Source: Alistipes senegalensis
GTDB lineage: Bacteria > Bacteroidota > Bacteroidia > Bacteroidales > Rikenellaceae
Reading direction: 5' to 3'
Length of the DNA stretch: 64,000 bases
Assembly: GCA_023665825.1 (NCBI GenBank)
Contig: JAMPDE010000002.1
Coordinates: 599,256 to 663,255, forward strand
Made by a program: the position numbers and the translations under genes. Shown one piece after another: positions 24,947 through 32,853 of this stretch (position 1 is its first letter; every line of letters begins with the position of its first letter). The notes beneath the pieces are model-generated. The model saw only the letters and a list, made by a program, of their open reading frames with translations, ran no database searches and had not been told where the DNA came from.

Positions 24947-25234
24947 TTATATGATGACTGGATTGCCATTCCTTTTCCAATAAACTTGTTTAATGAAATC
25001 CGCTTTTTGAGTGCCGCTATAGAATTTTGAGGCATATTTATGGGCACCTCTTACCACAGTGTACATGCCTATTTCTTTGGCAAGGGGAGATAGCCCTGCT
25101 TTGTAATAATTGTTGTTTGTTCGCGTATTGATGCTTTTTGCTAATTCATACATACTACATTTTGCATTGCTTAATACGCATTTTTCTGCAATGTCAATTG
25201 TAATTTCATAAACGTTATTTGGGAACTTGCTCAT
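24947..25234 (-). CDS. Hypothetical protein
   Basis: A 95-residue protein, basic and without membrane segments, encoded by AT-rich DNA unlike its core neighbours. The first half (SMYELAKSINTRTNNNYYKAG) could be a small helical DNA-binding domain. No family is recognised. It has its own terminator and lies 30 bases after the BspA-like gene on the same strand. Low GC suggests transfer. Confidence 0.6.
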   Translation of the reverse strand: MSKFPNNVYEITIDIAEKCVLSNAKCSMYELAKSINTRTNNNYYKAGLSPLAKEIGMYTVVRGAHKYASKFYSGTQKADFIKQVYWKRNGNPVII

Positions 25235-25264
25235 GATAAAATAATTTTTAGTTAATAAATAGGG

Positions 25265-26314
25265 TTAAAATTCCATTTCGACGATATTGCTAAATTTTTT
25301 CCATGTTGTGGCAGATTTATATGTTTCAGCCATACCGACGGGAACATATAAGGTTGCGGCATAATTAAAGGCGTCGCCATCAGGGTTATTTTCGCCTTTA
25401 ATTGTATAAACAATCGGCGGGACGGTGGCCTTACAATAAATTGCAGTCACGTTGCTACAATTCATAAAAGCTGTTTTGTGGAATTCCTTTATGCTTTGCG
25501 GAAACGTTATGCTGGTCAAGCTTTTACAATCGTAAAAAGTATACTTATCGATTCGCGTCACTCCTTGCGGGATCACCAATTCTCCGGTCAGGCTGTTGCA
25601 ACCATAAAAAGCTCTTTGTCCGATTGATGTCACTTCTTGCGGGATCGTTACACTGGTCAGACTGCGGCAAGACTGAAAAGTACAGCGTTCGATTTTTGTC
25701 ACTCCTTGCGGAATCACCAAATCGCCAGTCAGACCTTTGCAACCAGAAAAAGCAAACTCACCGATTTCCGTCACTCCTTTCGGAATTACCAAATCGCCTG
25801 TCAGGCTGCTACAACCAGAAAAAGCAAACTTACCGATTGATATCAAGTTTTTCGGAAGCACCATACTGGTCAGGCTGCCACAATCCCAAAAAGCACTGCT
25901 CCCGATTGATGTAAAGTTTTTTGGGAACACAACGCTGGTCAAGCCGCTGCATCTATAAAACCCATAGATTAATGTCAAGTTTTTCGGTAATCTGACAGCC
26001 GTCAAGGATGTTTTTCCCTCGAAATTCAAATGACTGAAAGCGTCCAAATCGACATTTTCCATATCCAGCACGGCGAGATTGGGAAGATTTTCGCGCAGTG
26101 CGGTGATGTCATAGCCATTCAAATTGCCCTTGACGGTCAATTCGGTAATAGCTTCCTCGTCGAATTGGGCCAGCAATTCGGCGAGTGTGCCGGGCGTTTC
26201 GACCGTAATGGTCGGACCGTCGACGAGTTGCGGAAAGTTGTCGAACTCCTCCGCATCCTTGCTGCAGGCTGCGACAAGCGTTGCGGCAGACAGCAAAAGA
26301 AATAAATTCTTCAT
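25265..26314 (-). CDS. BspA-like leucine-rich-repeat surface lipoprotein
   Basis: A 349-residue secreted lipoprotein: signal peptide MKNLFLLLSAATLVAACSK with a lipobox (LVAAC). From about residue 100 there are seven or so LRR_5 repeats of about 23 residues with the pattern L-x-IP-x-G-V-x-x-I-x-x-x-AF-x-x-C (for example VIPKGVTEIGEFAFSGC). The DNA repeats are visibly related to each other, so recombination between them could change repeat number. The end (TLYVPVGMAETYKSATTWKKF) is the usual cap of this family. Such proteins are surface-exposed and linked to adhesion in Bacteroidetes; the ligand here is unknown. Confidence 0.88.
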   Translation of the reverse strand: MKNLFLLLSAATLVAACSKDAEEFDNFPQLVDGPTITVETPGTLAELLAQFDEEAITELTVKGNLNGYDITALRENLPNLAVLDMENVDLDAFSHLNFEGKTSLTAVRLPKNLTLIYGFYRCSGLTSVVFPKNFTSIGSSAFWDCGSLTSMVLPKNLISIGKFAFSGCSSLTGDLVIPKGVTEIGEFAFSGCKGLTGDLVIPQGVTKIERCTFQSCRSLTSVTIPQEVTSIGQRAFYGCNSLTGELVIPQGVTRIDKYTFYDCKSLTSITFPQSIKEFHKTAFMNCSNVTAIYCKATVPPIVYTIKGENNPDGDAFNYAATLYVPVGMAETYKSATTWKKFSNIVEMEF

Positions 26315-26376
26315 AATTTGTTGGGTTTTGGCCGCTGCCCCGATCCCCCGACAGCGATTTCCTTAACCGTGTAAAA

Positions 26377-26568
26377 GAAAGTGTGGGATCGTTTGTCTAT
26401 CTGAACGATGGTTGTGGTAAGACCCGAACACAAATAAACAATACCCCACACACTTGTAGGGGCGATGCCAGCGAGGCCGACATGCCGATACAAGTGATGA
26501 GTGCGTTGTTCACCTTGTGTTCTTGAAAATTACCACATTTTCGTTCAAGGATGAAGCAAAACACTTTC
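26377..26568 (+). repeat. Long imperfect hairpin A (candidate structured RNA or palindromic element)
   Basis: In the 512-base gene-free stretch before nusB, nested inverted repeats span 192 bases: GAAAGTGT/ACACTTTC at the ends (26377-26384, 26561-26568), TGAACGA/TCGTTCA (26402, 26541), TGTGGTAA/TTACCACA (26413, 26530), GAACACAA/TTGTGTTC (26426, 26515) and ACTTGTA/TACAAGT (26452, 26489). The order and spacing resemble hairpins B (57410) and C (61155), although the sequence is more distant. No open frame explains it. Confidence 0.6.
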
Positions 26569-26739
26569 ATCATGATATATGTCAATCCTCCTCGCGGAGG
26601 ACAAGGGCAAAGATACGAAAAGTCGCACAATCGCCCGATGCGGCGAAAGAATTTTTCATTTTGCCGCTCCCCTTTTTTCTTTTATCGCTATCTTTAACTT
26701 CGTTTTAGATACTGCGTCTCGGCAAAATCAAGTTATCAC

Positions 26740-26770
26740 TTGCTTCTGCGCTCGACTTTTCGTATCTTTG
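26740..26770 (+). promoter_or_regulatory. nusB promoter
   Basis: TTG at 26740-26742 and TATCTTTG at 26763-26770 are separated by 20 bases, matching the -33/-7 layout of Bacteroidetes promoters. The start codon lies 56 bases downstream. Confidence 0.7.
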
Positions 26771-26826
26771 CGCACGAAAAAACGGACCGCTCCCGCAAAG
26801 AGGTCGATAAACGTTCTGAAAAGACT

Positions 26827-27762
26827 ATGTTAAGCAGAAGATTACTTCGTATAAAGGTTCTCAAAGCCCTGTTCGCCCACATCCAATCGGGCGCCGAAAA
26901 TGCGGCGGCATCGGAAAAGAATCTGATGACCTCCGTCGACAAGGCCTACGACCTCTATTTCCAGATGCTGACCCTGCCGGTCGAACTGGCCGAATACGCC
27001 CGCAGCCGACAAGAGCTGGCCCGGCAGAAGAAGCTGCCCACCTACGAAGACCTGCATCCCAACACCCGTTTCGTAGACAATGCCATCATCCGGCTGATTG
27101 CCGAAAGCGACTCGGTGAACGACCCCGTCGCCGCCCGCAAACTGGGGTGGAAACAGAACCCCGACTTCATTCGCACGCTCTACACGCAACTCTGCGAAAC
27201 CGATTACTATCGCGAATACATGCAGCAGCCGGTCGGTTCGTTCGACGCCGACCGGAAATTCCTGATGACCTTTTTCGAGCGGATGCAAGAGTGCGAAGCA
27301 CTGGACGAAGCGCTGGAAGAACAGTCGGTCATGTGGTGCGACGACGTGCCGTTCGTCGTCATCATGATTCTGCGCACGCTGGACAATGCGCGGCAGTCCC
27401 ATCGAGAACTGAAAGTCGCCCCGAAATTTAAGAGCGAAGAAGACCCCGCGTTCGTCCGAACGCTTTTCGAGCACACGCTGTTGCGCTACGACACCTACCA
27501 GAACTATATCGAGAAATTCACGGCCAACTGGGACATCGAACGCATCGTGTTCATGGACAATCTGATCATCGCGACGGCTATGGCCGAACTGACCTCGTTT
27601 CCGTCGATTCCGGTCAAGGTGACGCTCGACGAATTCATCGAAATCTCGAAATACTACTCCACGCCGGGCAGCAGCACGTTCATCAACGGCGTACTGGACA
27701 AGGCGATAGACACGCTGACAGCCGAAGGACTTATCCAGAAAACGGGACGCGGCCTGCTATGA
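26827..27762 (+). CDS. nusB: Transcription antitermination factor NusB
   Basis: RNA-binding partner of NusE in rRNA antitermination. The first residues MLSRRLLRIKVLKALFAHIQSG match the Bacteroidetes form, and the conserved NusB C-terminal signature is visible as LTSFPSIPVKVTLDEFIEISKYYSTPGSSTFINGVLD. At 311 residues it is about twice the length of the E. coli protein, as is usual in this phylum, where an extra N-terminal domain is present. An upstream ATG at 26740 lies at the promoter and is rejected. The stop overlaps the next gene (ATGA), so both are co-transcribed. Confidence 0.93.
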   Translation: MLSRRLLRIKVLKALFAHIQSGAENAAASEKNLMTSVDKAYDLYFQMLTLPVELAEYARSRQELARQKKLPTYEDLHPNTRFVDNAIIRLIAESDSVNDPVAARKLGWKQNPDFIRTLYTQLCETDYYREYMQQPVGSFDADRKFLMTFFERMQECEALDEALEEQSVMWCDDVPFVVIMILRTLDNARQSHRELKVAPKFKSEEDPAFVRTLFEHTLLRYDTYQNYIEKFTANWDIERIVFMDNLIIATAMAELTSFPSIPVKVTLDEFIEISKYYSTPGSSTFINGVLDKAIDTLTAEGLIQKTGRGLL

Positions 27763-28226
27763 CACCGCTCCGCGACCGATTCCGCCGAACGACCGCTACC
27801 CTGCTGTCGTTCGTGTTGGCGTATGCGTCGGTCGCCTGCACCTCGCGCACGACGCAAAGCCCGATTCGCAAACCCCTGACGAAAATCGAAAAAGGCCGAA
27901 TCATCCGGCTGACCGGCCGAACGATGGAAACGGGCGGTTCGGATACCGTTCGTTTCGGACATCTTCATTCGGGCGAAATCGCCGTCCTGCAACTTTGGAT
28001 TGCCAACTGCACCGCCCGTCCGCTCGTGCTCGCCGACTACCGGCGCAGCTGCGGATGCACGACGCTGGAGTTTGACAATCAGCCAGTTCGGCCGGGTGAA
28101 GCGCAATCCGTATCGCTCACGTTCGATTCGCGCGGAGAGCGGGGCTGGCAACTCAAAACGCTCGACCTCCTGCCCGCCGGAACGGAGCGCCCGTTCCGGC
28201 TCTTCGTCGAAGCCGACGTCGAATGA
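27759..28226 (+). CDS. DUF1573 domain lipoprotein
   Basis: A 155-residue exported protein with an N-terminal hydrophobic segment and lipobox-like SVACTS. The rest is one Ig-like DUF1573 domain with the typical CGCTT motif (RRSCGCTTLEFDNQPV) and a closing Gly-rich strand. DUF1573 proteins are abundant in Bacteroidetes and of unknown role. It overlaps nusB by four bases and is probably translated with it. A second DUF1573 protein is at 37376. Confidence 0.85.
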   Translation: MTPLRDRFRRTTATLLSFVLAYASVACTSRTTQSPIRKPLTKIEKGRIIRLTGRTMETGGSDTVRFGHLHSGEIAVLQLWIANCTARPLVLADYRRSCGCTTLEFDNQPVRPGEAQSVSLTFDSRGERGWQLKTLDLLPAGTERPFRLFVEADVE

Positions 28227-28228
28227 CG

Positions 28229-28259
28229 TTTGCAGATTCCGCAAGAATCGCTATCTTTG
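28229..28259 (+). promoter_or_regulatory. yajC promoter
   Basis: TTTG at 28229-28232 and TATCTTTG at 28252-28259 are 19 bases apart, a full match to the Bacteroidetes -33/-7 consensus. Confidence 0.75.
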
Positions 28260-28346
28260 TCAAGAAGATTCGCGCAGGCGGCATTCCCGGCGAAACCGGT
28301 TCGCATGCCTGCAAAACGGAAAAACACAAACCAACTTAATAAAATT

Positions 28347-28664
28347 ATGATTCATTTTCTTCAAGAACCGCCCCAACCGGGTTTCATGCAGCAATACAGC
28401 ATGCTGATCATGATCGGTCTGATGGTACTGGTATTTTGGCTGTTGATGTGGCGTCCCGAAGCAAAACGCCGCAAACAGATGCAAACTTTCCGCGACGGAC
28501 TGAAAAAAGGCGACAAAATCATCACGGCCGGCGGCATCTACGGCGTAGTCAAAGAGGTGAAAGAGACCACGCTGCTGATTGAAGTGGACGGCAACGTCAC
28601 GCTGCGCATCGACAAGAACATGGTCGTAGCCGACACCAGCGACCTGCAACAACCGCAGAAATAA
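28347..28664 (+). CDS. yajC: Preprotein translocase subunit YajC
   Basis: A 105-residue inner-membrane accessory subunit of the Sec translocon. One membrane helix (MLIMIGLMVLVFWLLMW) is followed by the conserved RPEAKRRKQMQTFRDGLKKGDKIITAGGIYG and a beta-rich cytoplasmic end. ATG 28347 is chosen because the upstream in-frame codons cover the promoter. The stop overlaps the ATG of the next gene. Confidence 0.93.
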   Translation: MIHFLQEPPQPGFMQQYSMLIMIGLMVLVFWLLMWRPEAKRRKQMQTFRDGLKKGDKIITAGGIYGVVKEVKETTLLIEVDGNVTLRIDKNMVVADTSDLQQPQK

Positions 28665-28909
28665 TGCAGACGATCAAATATCCCTGTGTCGGCACCTGCT
28701 CGCGGCAAGTGGAAATCGAGCTGGAAGAGGGCATTATCCGCAGCGTATCGTTCACGGGCGGTTGTCACGGCAACACACAAGGAATCGGAGCCCTCGTGCG
28801 CGGCATGAAAGCGGAAGAAGCCATTGCCCGATTGGAGGGAATCGACTGTCACGGCAAAGGCACATCTTGCCCCGACCAGTTGGCCAAAGCGCTCAAAACC
28901 GCGTTGTAA
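28664..28909 (+). CDS. TSCPD domain protein (TIGR03905 family)
   Basis: An 81-residue protein with conserved cysteines and the TSCPD signature near the C-terminus (GTSCPDQLAKAL), plus CVGTCSRQVE and TGGCHGNTQG. It is the stand-alone form of a domain also found at the C-terminus of some ribonucleotide reductases, where it is thought to bind metal. The start codon overlaps the yajC stop by one base. Confidence 0.85.
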   Translation: MQTIKYPCVGTCSRQVEIELEEGIIRSVSFTGGCHGNTQGIGALVRGMKAEEAIARLEGIDCHGKGTSCPDQLAKALKTAL

Positions 28910-28976
28910 TCGCGTTCCGACAAGTCGGGAACGGATTTTGCATGGAACTTTTCGTTAAACCAATACGGAAAGTTCC

Positions 28977-29234
28977 ATGTATTATCTTTGGTATCTTTTA
29001 TTGGGCTTGGCGGCCGGATGGATCGCCAACCTCATCGTCAAAGGGAGCGGCTCCGGCCTGCTCGTGAATCTGATCGTCGGCATCATCGGCAGTATCTTGG
29101 GCGGATGGATCTTCTCGCTCATCGGGCTGGCTCCGGTCGGCACGTTGGGCAGTCTGGCGACGGCTATCGTCGGGGCCATCATCCTGCTCTGGATCGTTTC
29201 GATGATCAACCGGCGCAAAGTGCGGAACGTCTGA
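28977..29234 (+). CDS. GlsB/YeaQ/YmgE family membrane protein
   Basis: An 85-residue protein with three hydrophobic helices and the glycine-rich family pattern (GLAAGWIANLIVKGSGSGLL, then VGIIGSILGGWIF). Members are stress-related inner-membrane proteins of unknown mechanism. The gene ends just before a strong terminator. Confidence 0.85.
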   Translation: MYYLWYLLLGLAAGWIANLIVKGSGSGLLVNLIVGIIGSILGGWIFSLIGLAPVGTLGSLATAIVGAIILLWIVSMINRRKVRNV

Positions 29235-29245
29235 CCGTTCCGACT

Positions 29246-29285
29246 AAAAAAGCGAGGTCGTTCTTGTAACGACCTCGCTTTTTTT
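29246..29285. terminator. Bidirectional terminator
   Basis: AAGCGAGGTCGTT (29250-29262) and AACGACCTCGCTT (29268-29280) form a perfect 13-bp stem with a five-base loop, flanked by A-tract and T-tract. It can end both the YeaQ-like gene and the opposing tRNA. Confidence 0.9.
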
Positions 29286-29288
29286 GCG

Positions 29289-29359
29289 TTGAGCTGCCGG
29301 GACTCGAACCCAGAACGACAGAACCAAAATCTGCTGTGTTACCATTACACCACAGCTCA
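29289..29359 (-). tRNA. tRNA-Gln (TTG)
   Basis: A 71-nt cloverleaf with acceptor stem TGAGCTG/CAGCTCA, anticodon stem CAGA/TCTG around TTTTGGT giving anticodon TTG, and the T-arm GGGTTCGAGTCCC. The CCA end is not encoded. Confidence 0.95.
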
Positions 29360-29380
29360 ATCACGCGCTCGAAAGCGTGG

Positions 29381-29388
29381 CAAAGATA
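29381..29388 (-). promoter_or_regulatory. tRNA-Gln promoter -7 element
   Basis: Reads TATCTTTG on the minus strand, 21 bases before the tRNA 5' end. Confidence 0.6.
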
Positions 29389-29431
29389 ACAAAAAATCGG
29401 CAATCCGCAACTCTTCGCGCAGAAAAAACCG

Positions 29432-29812
29432 CTATCGGACTTTCGACAGGAAGCGTGCCCGATCCACGACATAACGGACATGCTCGCCCTCGCCGATGAT
29501 GCCGTCCGCATCGCGGGCCTCGACCCGAAAAACCAATTTCCGCCCGTCCGCTTCGGCCAACACGGCCGCCGCCGTAATCTCGGCGCCCAGCCCCGACGGT
29601 TTGCTATGCGTGACGTGCATTGCGGCACCGACCGTCGTCTGCCCGTCGGCAAGGTGTTCCGCCACCGCTTTCATCGCGGCATTCTCCATCAAGGCCACCA
29701 TCGCCGGAGTAGCGAATACGGGCAAATCACCCGATCCCATAGCCGATGCCGTGTTTCCGGCGTCGACCACCGTCGTACTGTTTGCGGACAATCCCGCTGT
29801 CAATCGTTCCAT
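29432..29812 (-). CDS. FlK-like hotdog-fold thioesterase
   Basis: A 126-residue hotdog protein. The FlK-family pattern is visible: VFATPAMVALMENAAMKAV carries the catalytic Thr and Glu, and GAAMHVTHSKPS carries the catalytic His. Family members hydrolyse acyl-CoA thioesters; fluoroacetyl-CoA is the substrate of the founding member, which is not implied here. The frame extends upstream to 29968, but that part overlaps the nuclease gene, so ATG 29812 is used. Confidence 0.85.
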   Translation of the reverse strand: MERLTAGLSANSTTVVDAGNTASAMGSGDLPVFATPAMVALMENAAMKAVAEHLADGQTTVGAAMHVTHSKPSGLGAEITAAAVLAEADGRKLVFRVEARDADGIIGEGEHVRYVVDRARFLSKVR

Positions 29813-29820
29813 CTTATCGC

Positions 29821-30795
29821 TTACAAGCCCCACGACGAGGCATCTTTCTGTTGTTTCACCGATTCCGGCAGAGTCGGGAAGAAAGTAAAACCGGTCGATG
29901 CTTCGATTTCGGCCACGCTTCGCACCCACTCTTTCAATTCGCCCTGCGAACCGACGTTCGCGACCCAAAAACCGATGGACTGCAACTGCGCGGGGTCGAA
30001 ACTACCCAACCGGTCGCCCTCCTGCCGGATATCACCAACCACCGTGCGTGCCACAACTTTGAAATAATAATCGGGAACGGCACAAACATTTCCATGTTTA
30101 TCGGTCGTCTCCACACCGTCTGGACACCAGTAAGCACCGGTCACGACATAGAGCGTATCGGCGCAAACCCACCCCCGCACTTTCGATTCCAAACGCGCCC
30201 AGCTGCGCTGGTTCAGCACGCTCGCCTGCGGCGTGGAATTGGAGGCATAAAATGTCTGATAACACATGCCGCCCGGCGAGAGGTCGGCGTTCCGGTCGGC
30301 ATTGGGAATCTGATGCCCGCGATCGTACCCGCCGACATAACTTCCGTGCGAAAGGTCGGCCTGCCACGAAGACGAAAAGGCCGGATCATAGGCCCAAGGG
30401 TCGCGCTTGGGCCGTCCCGTACGAAGATAAGTTTCATGCAGCGGGTAAGCCACCCACCACGCACCGCGTTTCGTGCGGTCAAAACACATCGTGTAATTCC
30501 GACCGTTGAAATCGCAACTGTCCCGCTGGTTCCGCACCGTGCAATAGTGCGTTACATAGGTGTAATGCTCGTTTTCGATATGCAAGGGCAATTCGGGCCA
30601 AGCCTCGCTGTGCGAATCGAGTTGCGCTTCGGTATCGCTCCGCCCCGATTGAACTGCGGGCGGATTTTCCGTACTTCCTCCGCTCTTGCCGCTACCACTA
30701 TCGCCGCCATTGCTGCCGGCGGCAGCCAAGCAAGTAGTCAGCCCCACGACGATGGGCAGATGTTGCAACCACAGCGGAATAAACAGAGAGTACAT
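29821..30795 (-). CDS. Secreted DNA/RNA non-specific endonuclease
   Basis: A 324-residue nuclease of the beta-beta-alpha metal family. The active-site motif is DRGHQIPNADR (158-168) with catalytic His161, and the metal-binding Asn is likely Asn195 in LNQRSWARLE. A hydrophobic N-terminus (with a Cys near residue 22) suggests export, followed by a Gly/Ser-rich linker. It probably degrades extracellular nucleic acid for nutrients. It lies 19 bases after the BACON-like lipoprotein gene, on the same strand. Confidence 0.9.
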   Translation of the reverse strand: MYSLFIPLWLQHLPIVVGLTTCLAAAGSNGGDSGSGKSGGSTENPPAVQSGRSDTEAQLDSHSEAWPELPLHIENEHYTYVTHYCTVRNQRDSCDFNGRNYTMCFDRTKRGAWWVAYPLHETYLRTGRPKRDPWAYDPAFSSSWQADLSHGSYVGGYDRGHQIPNADRNADLSPGGMCYQTFYASNSTPQASVLNQRSWARLESKVRGWVCADTLYVVTGAYWCPDGVETTDKHGNVCAVPDYYFKVVARTVVGDIRQEGDRLGSFDPAQLQSIGFWVANVGSQGELKEWVRSVAEIEASTGFTFFPTLPESVKQQKDASSWGL

Positions 30796-30814
30796 TTTGC
30801 AGGGTGTTTTAAGG

Positions 30815-32338
30815 TCAGTTGCCGGAGTACCCCGACCACGCTATCTGAAATATCGTCGTATACTCTGCCCCATTGGAAGAAGGGTTGTTCCGAATCACGA
30901 TTCGGAAATCGCCTGCAAACTGCACATTCGCAGAGAAAACGTTCGATTCGTATTGTTTTACGGCCTTTCTCACTTGCCACGATTTCACGACCGTTCCATT
31001 TCGGACGATTTCAACCATGAAATCGACGCTCTTATTCGGTTCGGTAACGCCGTAGCGGAACGTCAGATTGCCGCAACCGCCGTGCAATTCGGGCGATTCG
31101 ATGCGGCCTGCCTTCGCAGGATCATTGTGCATGGCCAGCCCCCTGACATTGGAATCGCCCCCAAGCAACGAACGGAAAAAGGGAGCCGTATCATTCCCAT
31201 TGTCACCGGAATAGACTGCACAATAAGAACCTGTCCAGCCGGATTGGGTAGTCTTTTTGTCTAACTGCACACTGGGCGCAAGCATCGAAAAATCATCGTG
31301 TCCGCCACCCTGCGGGAGCTCCGGTTCGCCGTTTTCCTCGCCGGAGCCGCCACCTGAATTGTCGCCGGAACCGCTACCGGAATTATCGCCCGAATCGCCA
31401 CCAGTGCCACTGCTGCCGGAATCACCGTTATCCGGCACCGATTCGCGTTTCGATTGCAGCAACGACACGGTCGTACTGTTGCCGCCTGCGACCGAAATTT
31501 CGAGCGTCGCCCGATAATCGGCATCTGTTTCATTCGGCCCGATAGTCTCGACGAATACCTTCAAACCGTTTGCGGAAGCCTTGAAGCGGTCGGCATCGAC
31601 ACCGGAAATTTTCGGCTCCGATAATACATAACTATCGAAATCTTTCACCGTTACGAAGACCTCTCGGGACACACCCGACTCAGTGGCAGCCCATACCAGC
31701 GCTGTCGGATTCACCGATTCGATTTTCGGAATCGCGGGCGTCACAGGCGGAATTTCGGGATCCTTGCCCGGATTGTCGGGGTTATCTGGATCCGACGGGT
31801 CGGTATTATCACCCGGATCGGACGGCCCCGAAGGGTCGCTGTCGGGATTCTTATCGGGATTGTCCGGTGTATCCGGGTCGGTCGGGTTGTCTGGATTCGA
31901 CGGGCCGGCCGGTTTTTCGCCCTGTTGAATAACCACAGAACGTGTTATGATAGGCTTTCCGTCCGCAGCAATCGCAGAAAACATCAACTCGGCCACACGA
32001 TAATGCGGGTCGATGTCGAGCTGGAAAGAAACGGAAGCATCGCAGCTGCCGGAAGTAGCCGAAGCCTCGAACCAATCCGCCGGTTCCGGCACGGACAACG
32101 ACCAAGCGCAATTCGTTTTAACGGTAAATGCACCTGCATCCAACGGATTACCCGAAAGGTCGTAGAACAACGTATCGGGCGATACGGTCAAGAAAGGGGC
32201 CGATTGTTCCGGCTCCGGTTCGGGCAAAGGTTCAGGGTTGACCGACGGGATCGCACTGTCGTCCGCACAAGCGCAACACAACAACAAAACAGATAACACC
32301 GCAACCGAGAACAGTCGCCGCAATCGTCTTTTTCGCAT
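30815..32338 (-). CDS. Exported lipoprotein with BACON-like domains and low-complexity linkers
   Basis: A 507-residue surface lipoprotein. The signal peptide ends in LLCCACADD. A BACON-like all-beta domain follows (FLTVSPDTLFYDLSG to VVIQQGEKP), then a Pro/Asp/Asn linker with many DNPD/DPDNP repeats, a second beta domain, a Gly/Ser/Asp linker (SGSGDNSGG) and a C-terminal beta domain of about 150 residues. BACON domains are thought to bind carbohydrate or mucin, or to act as spacers. The gene precedes the secreted nuclease gene by 19 bases, so the pair may act together outside the cell. Confidence 0.75.
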   Translation of the reverse strand: MRKRRLRRLFSVAVLSVLLLCCACADDSAIPSVNPEPLPEPEPEQSAPFLTVSPDTLFYDLSGNPLDAGAFTVKTNCAWSLSVPEPADWFEASATSGSCDASVSFQLDIDPHYRVAELMFSAIAADGKPIITRSVVIQQGEKPAGPSNPDNPTDPDTPDNPDKNPDSDPSGPSDPGDNTDPSDPDNPDNPGKDPEIPPVTPAIPKIESVNPTALVWAATESGVSREVFVTVKDFDSYVLSEPKISGVDADRFKASANGLKVFVETIGPNETDADYRATLEISVAGGNSTTVSLLQSKRESVPDNGDSGSSGTGGDSGDNSGSGSGDNSGGGSGEENGEPELPQGGGHDDFSMLAPSVQLDKKTTQSGWTGSYCAVYSGDNGNDTAPFFRSLLGGDSNVRGLAMHNDPAKAGRIESPELHGGCGNLTFRYGVTEPNKSVDFMVEIVRNGTVVKSWQVRKAVKQYESNVFSANVQFAGDFRIVIRNNPSSNGAEYTTIFQIAWSGYSGN

Positions 32339-32386
32339 GTCGAAAGGTCACTTCAATTCATTCAAGTCATCCAAGTCGTCCGCATT

Positions 32387-32851
32387 TCACCGGATTCGGT
32401 CGGCATCGCGCACCAGCAGCTCGTCGCGGAAAATCGCCTTTGCCGCCAAAACGACGAACAGCAGGCTGACGATCGGCAGAGCAATCGCAGGCTTGAACCC
32501 CTGCGTATGGAAAGCCAGCTCGGCAAAAGCCCGACGCCCCAAATAATAGTATGCGCCCTCCATCGCCAACACGCCCAGCAACAACACCATTTCGACGCAG
32601 CACAAACGGATTTGCAACAACCGGCGACGGTACAAAAAAACCGTAATCACTGGAAGCAACAAAGCTGCCGCCAACAGAATCCCCAAATAGAGGGTCGAAT
32701 GCAGCGTTTCGCCATCGACCGTCGCGAGTGCGAAAGCGCGCAACTCGAATTCGCCGGCTTCGCCTGCAAACCAAGCCAACGGCACGAAGAACATGACAGC
32801 CGACAAGGCTGCAACCACCAGCAAATAAAGCGTTTGAATGCGTTGTATCAT
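32387..32851 (-). CDS. DUF4293 family membrane protein
   Basis: A 154-residue integral membrane protein with four predicted helices and the MIQRIQTLYLLVVA start typical of DUF4293, a Bacteroidetes-specific family of unknown function. It follows the glycosyltransferase gene by two bases and is the last gene of the long minus-strand run. Confidence 0.85.
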   Translation of the reverse strand: MIQRIQTLYLLVVAALSAVMFFVPLAWFAGEAGEFELRAFALATVDGETLHSTLYLGILLAAALLLPVITVFLYRRRLLQIRLCCVEMVLLLGVLAMEGAYYYLGRRAFAELAFHTQGFKPAIALPIVSLLFVVLAAKAIFRDELLVRDADRIR

Positions 32852-32853
32852 CT

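Noticed and set aside
25545..25914. Short tandem-like frames on both strands within the BspA-like gene
   Set aside because: They arise from the 69-base DNA repeats that encode the leucine-rich repeats; only the lipoprotein frame is coherent.
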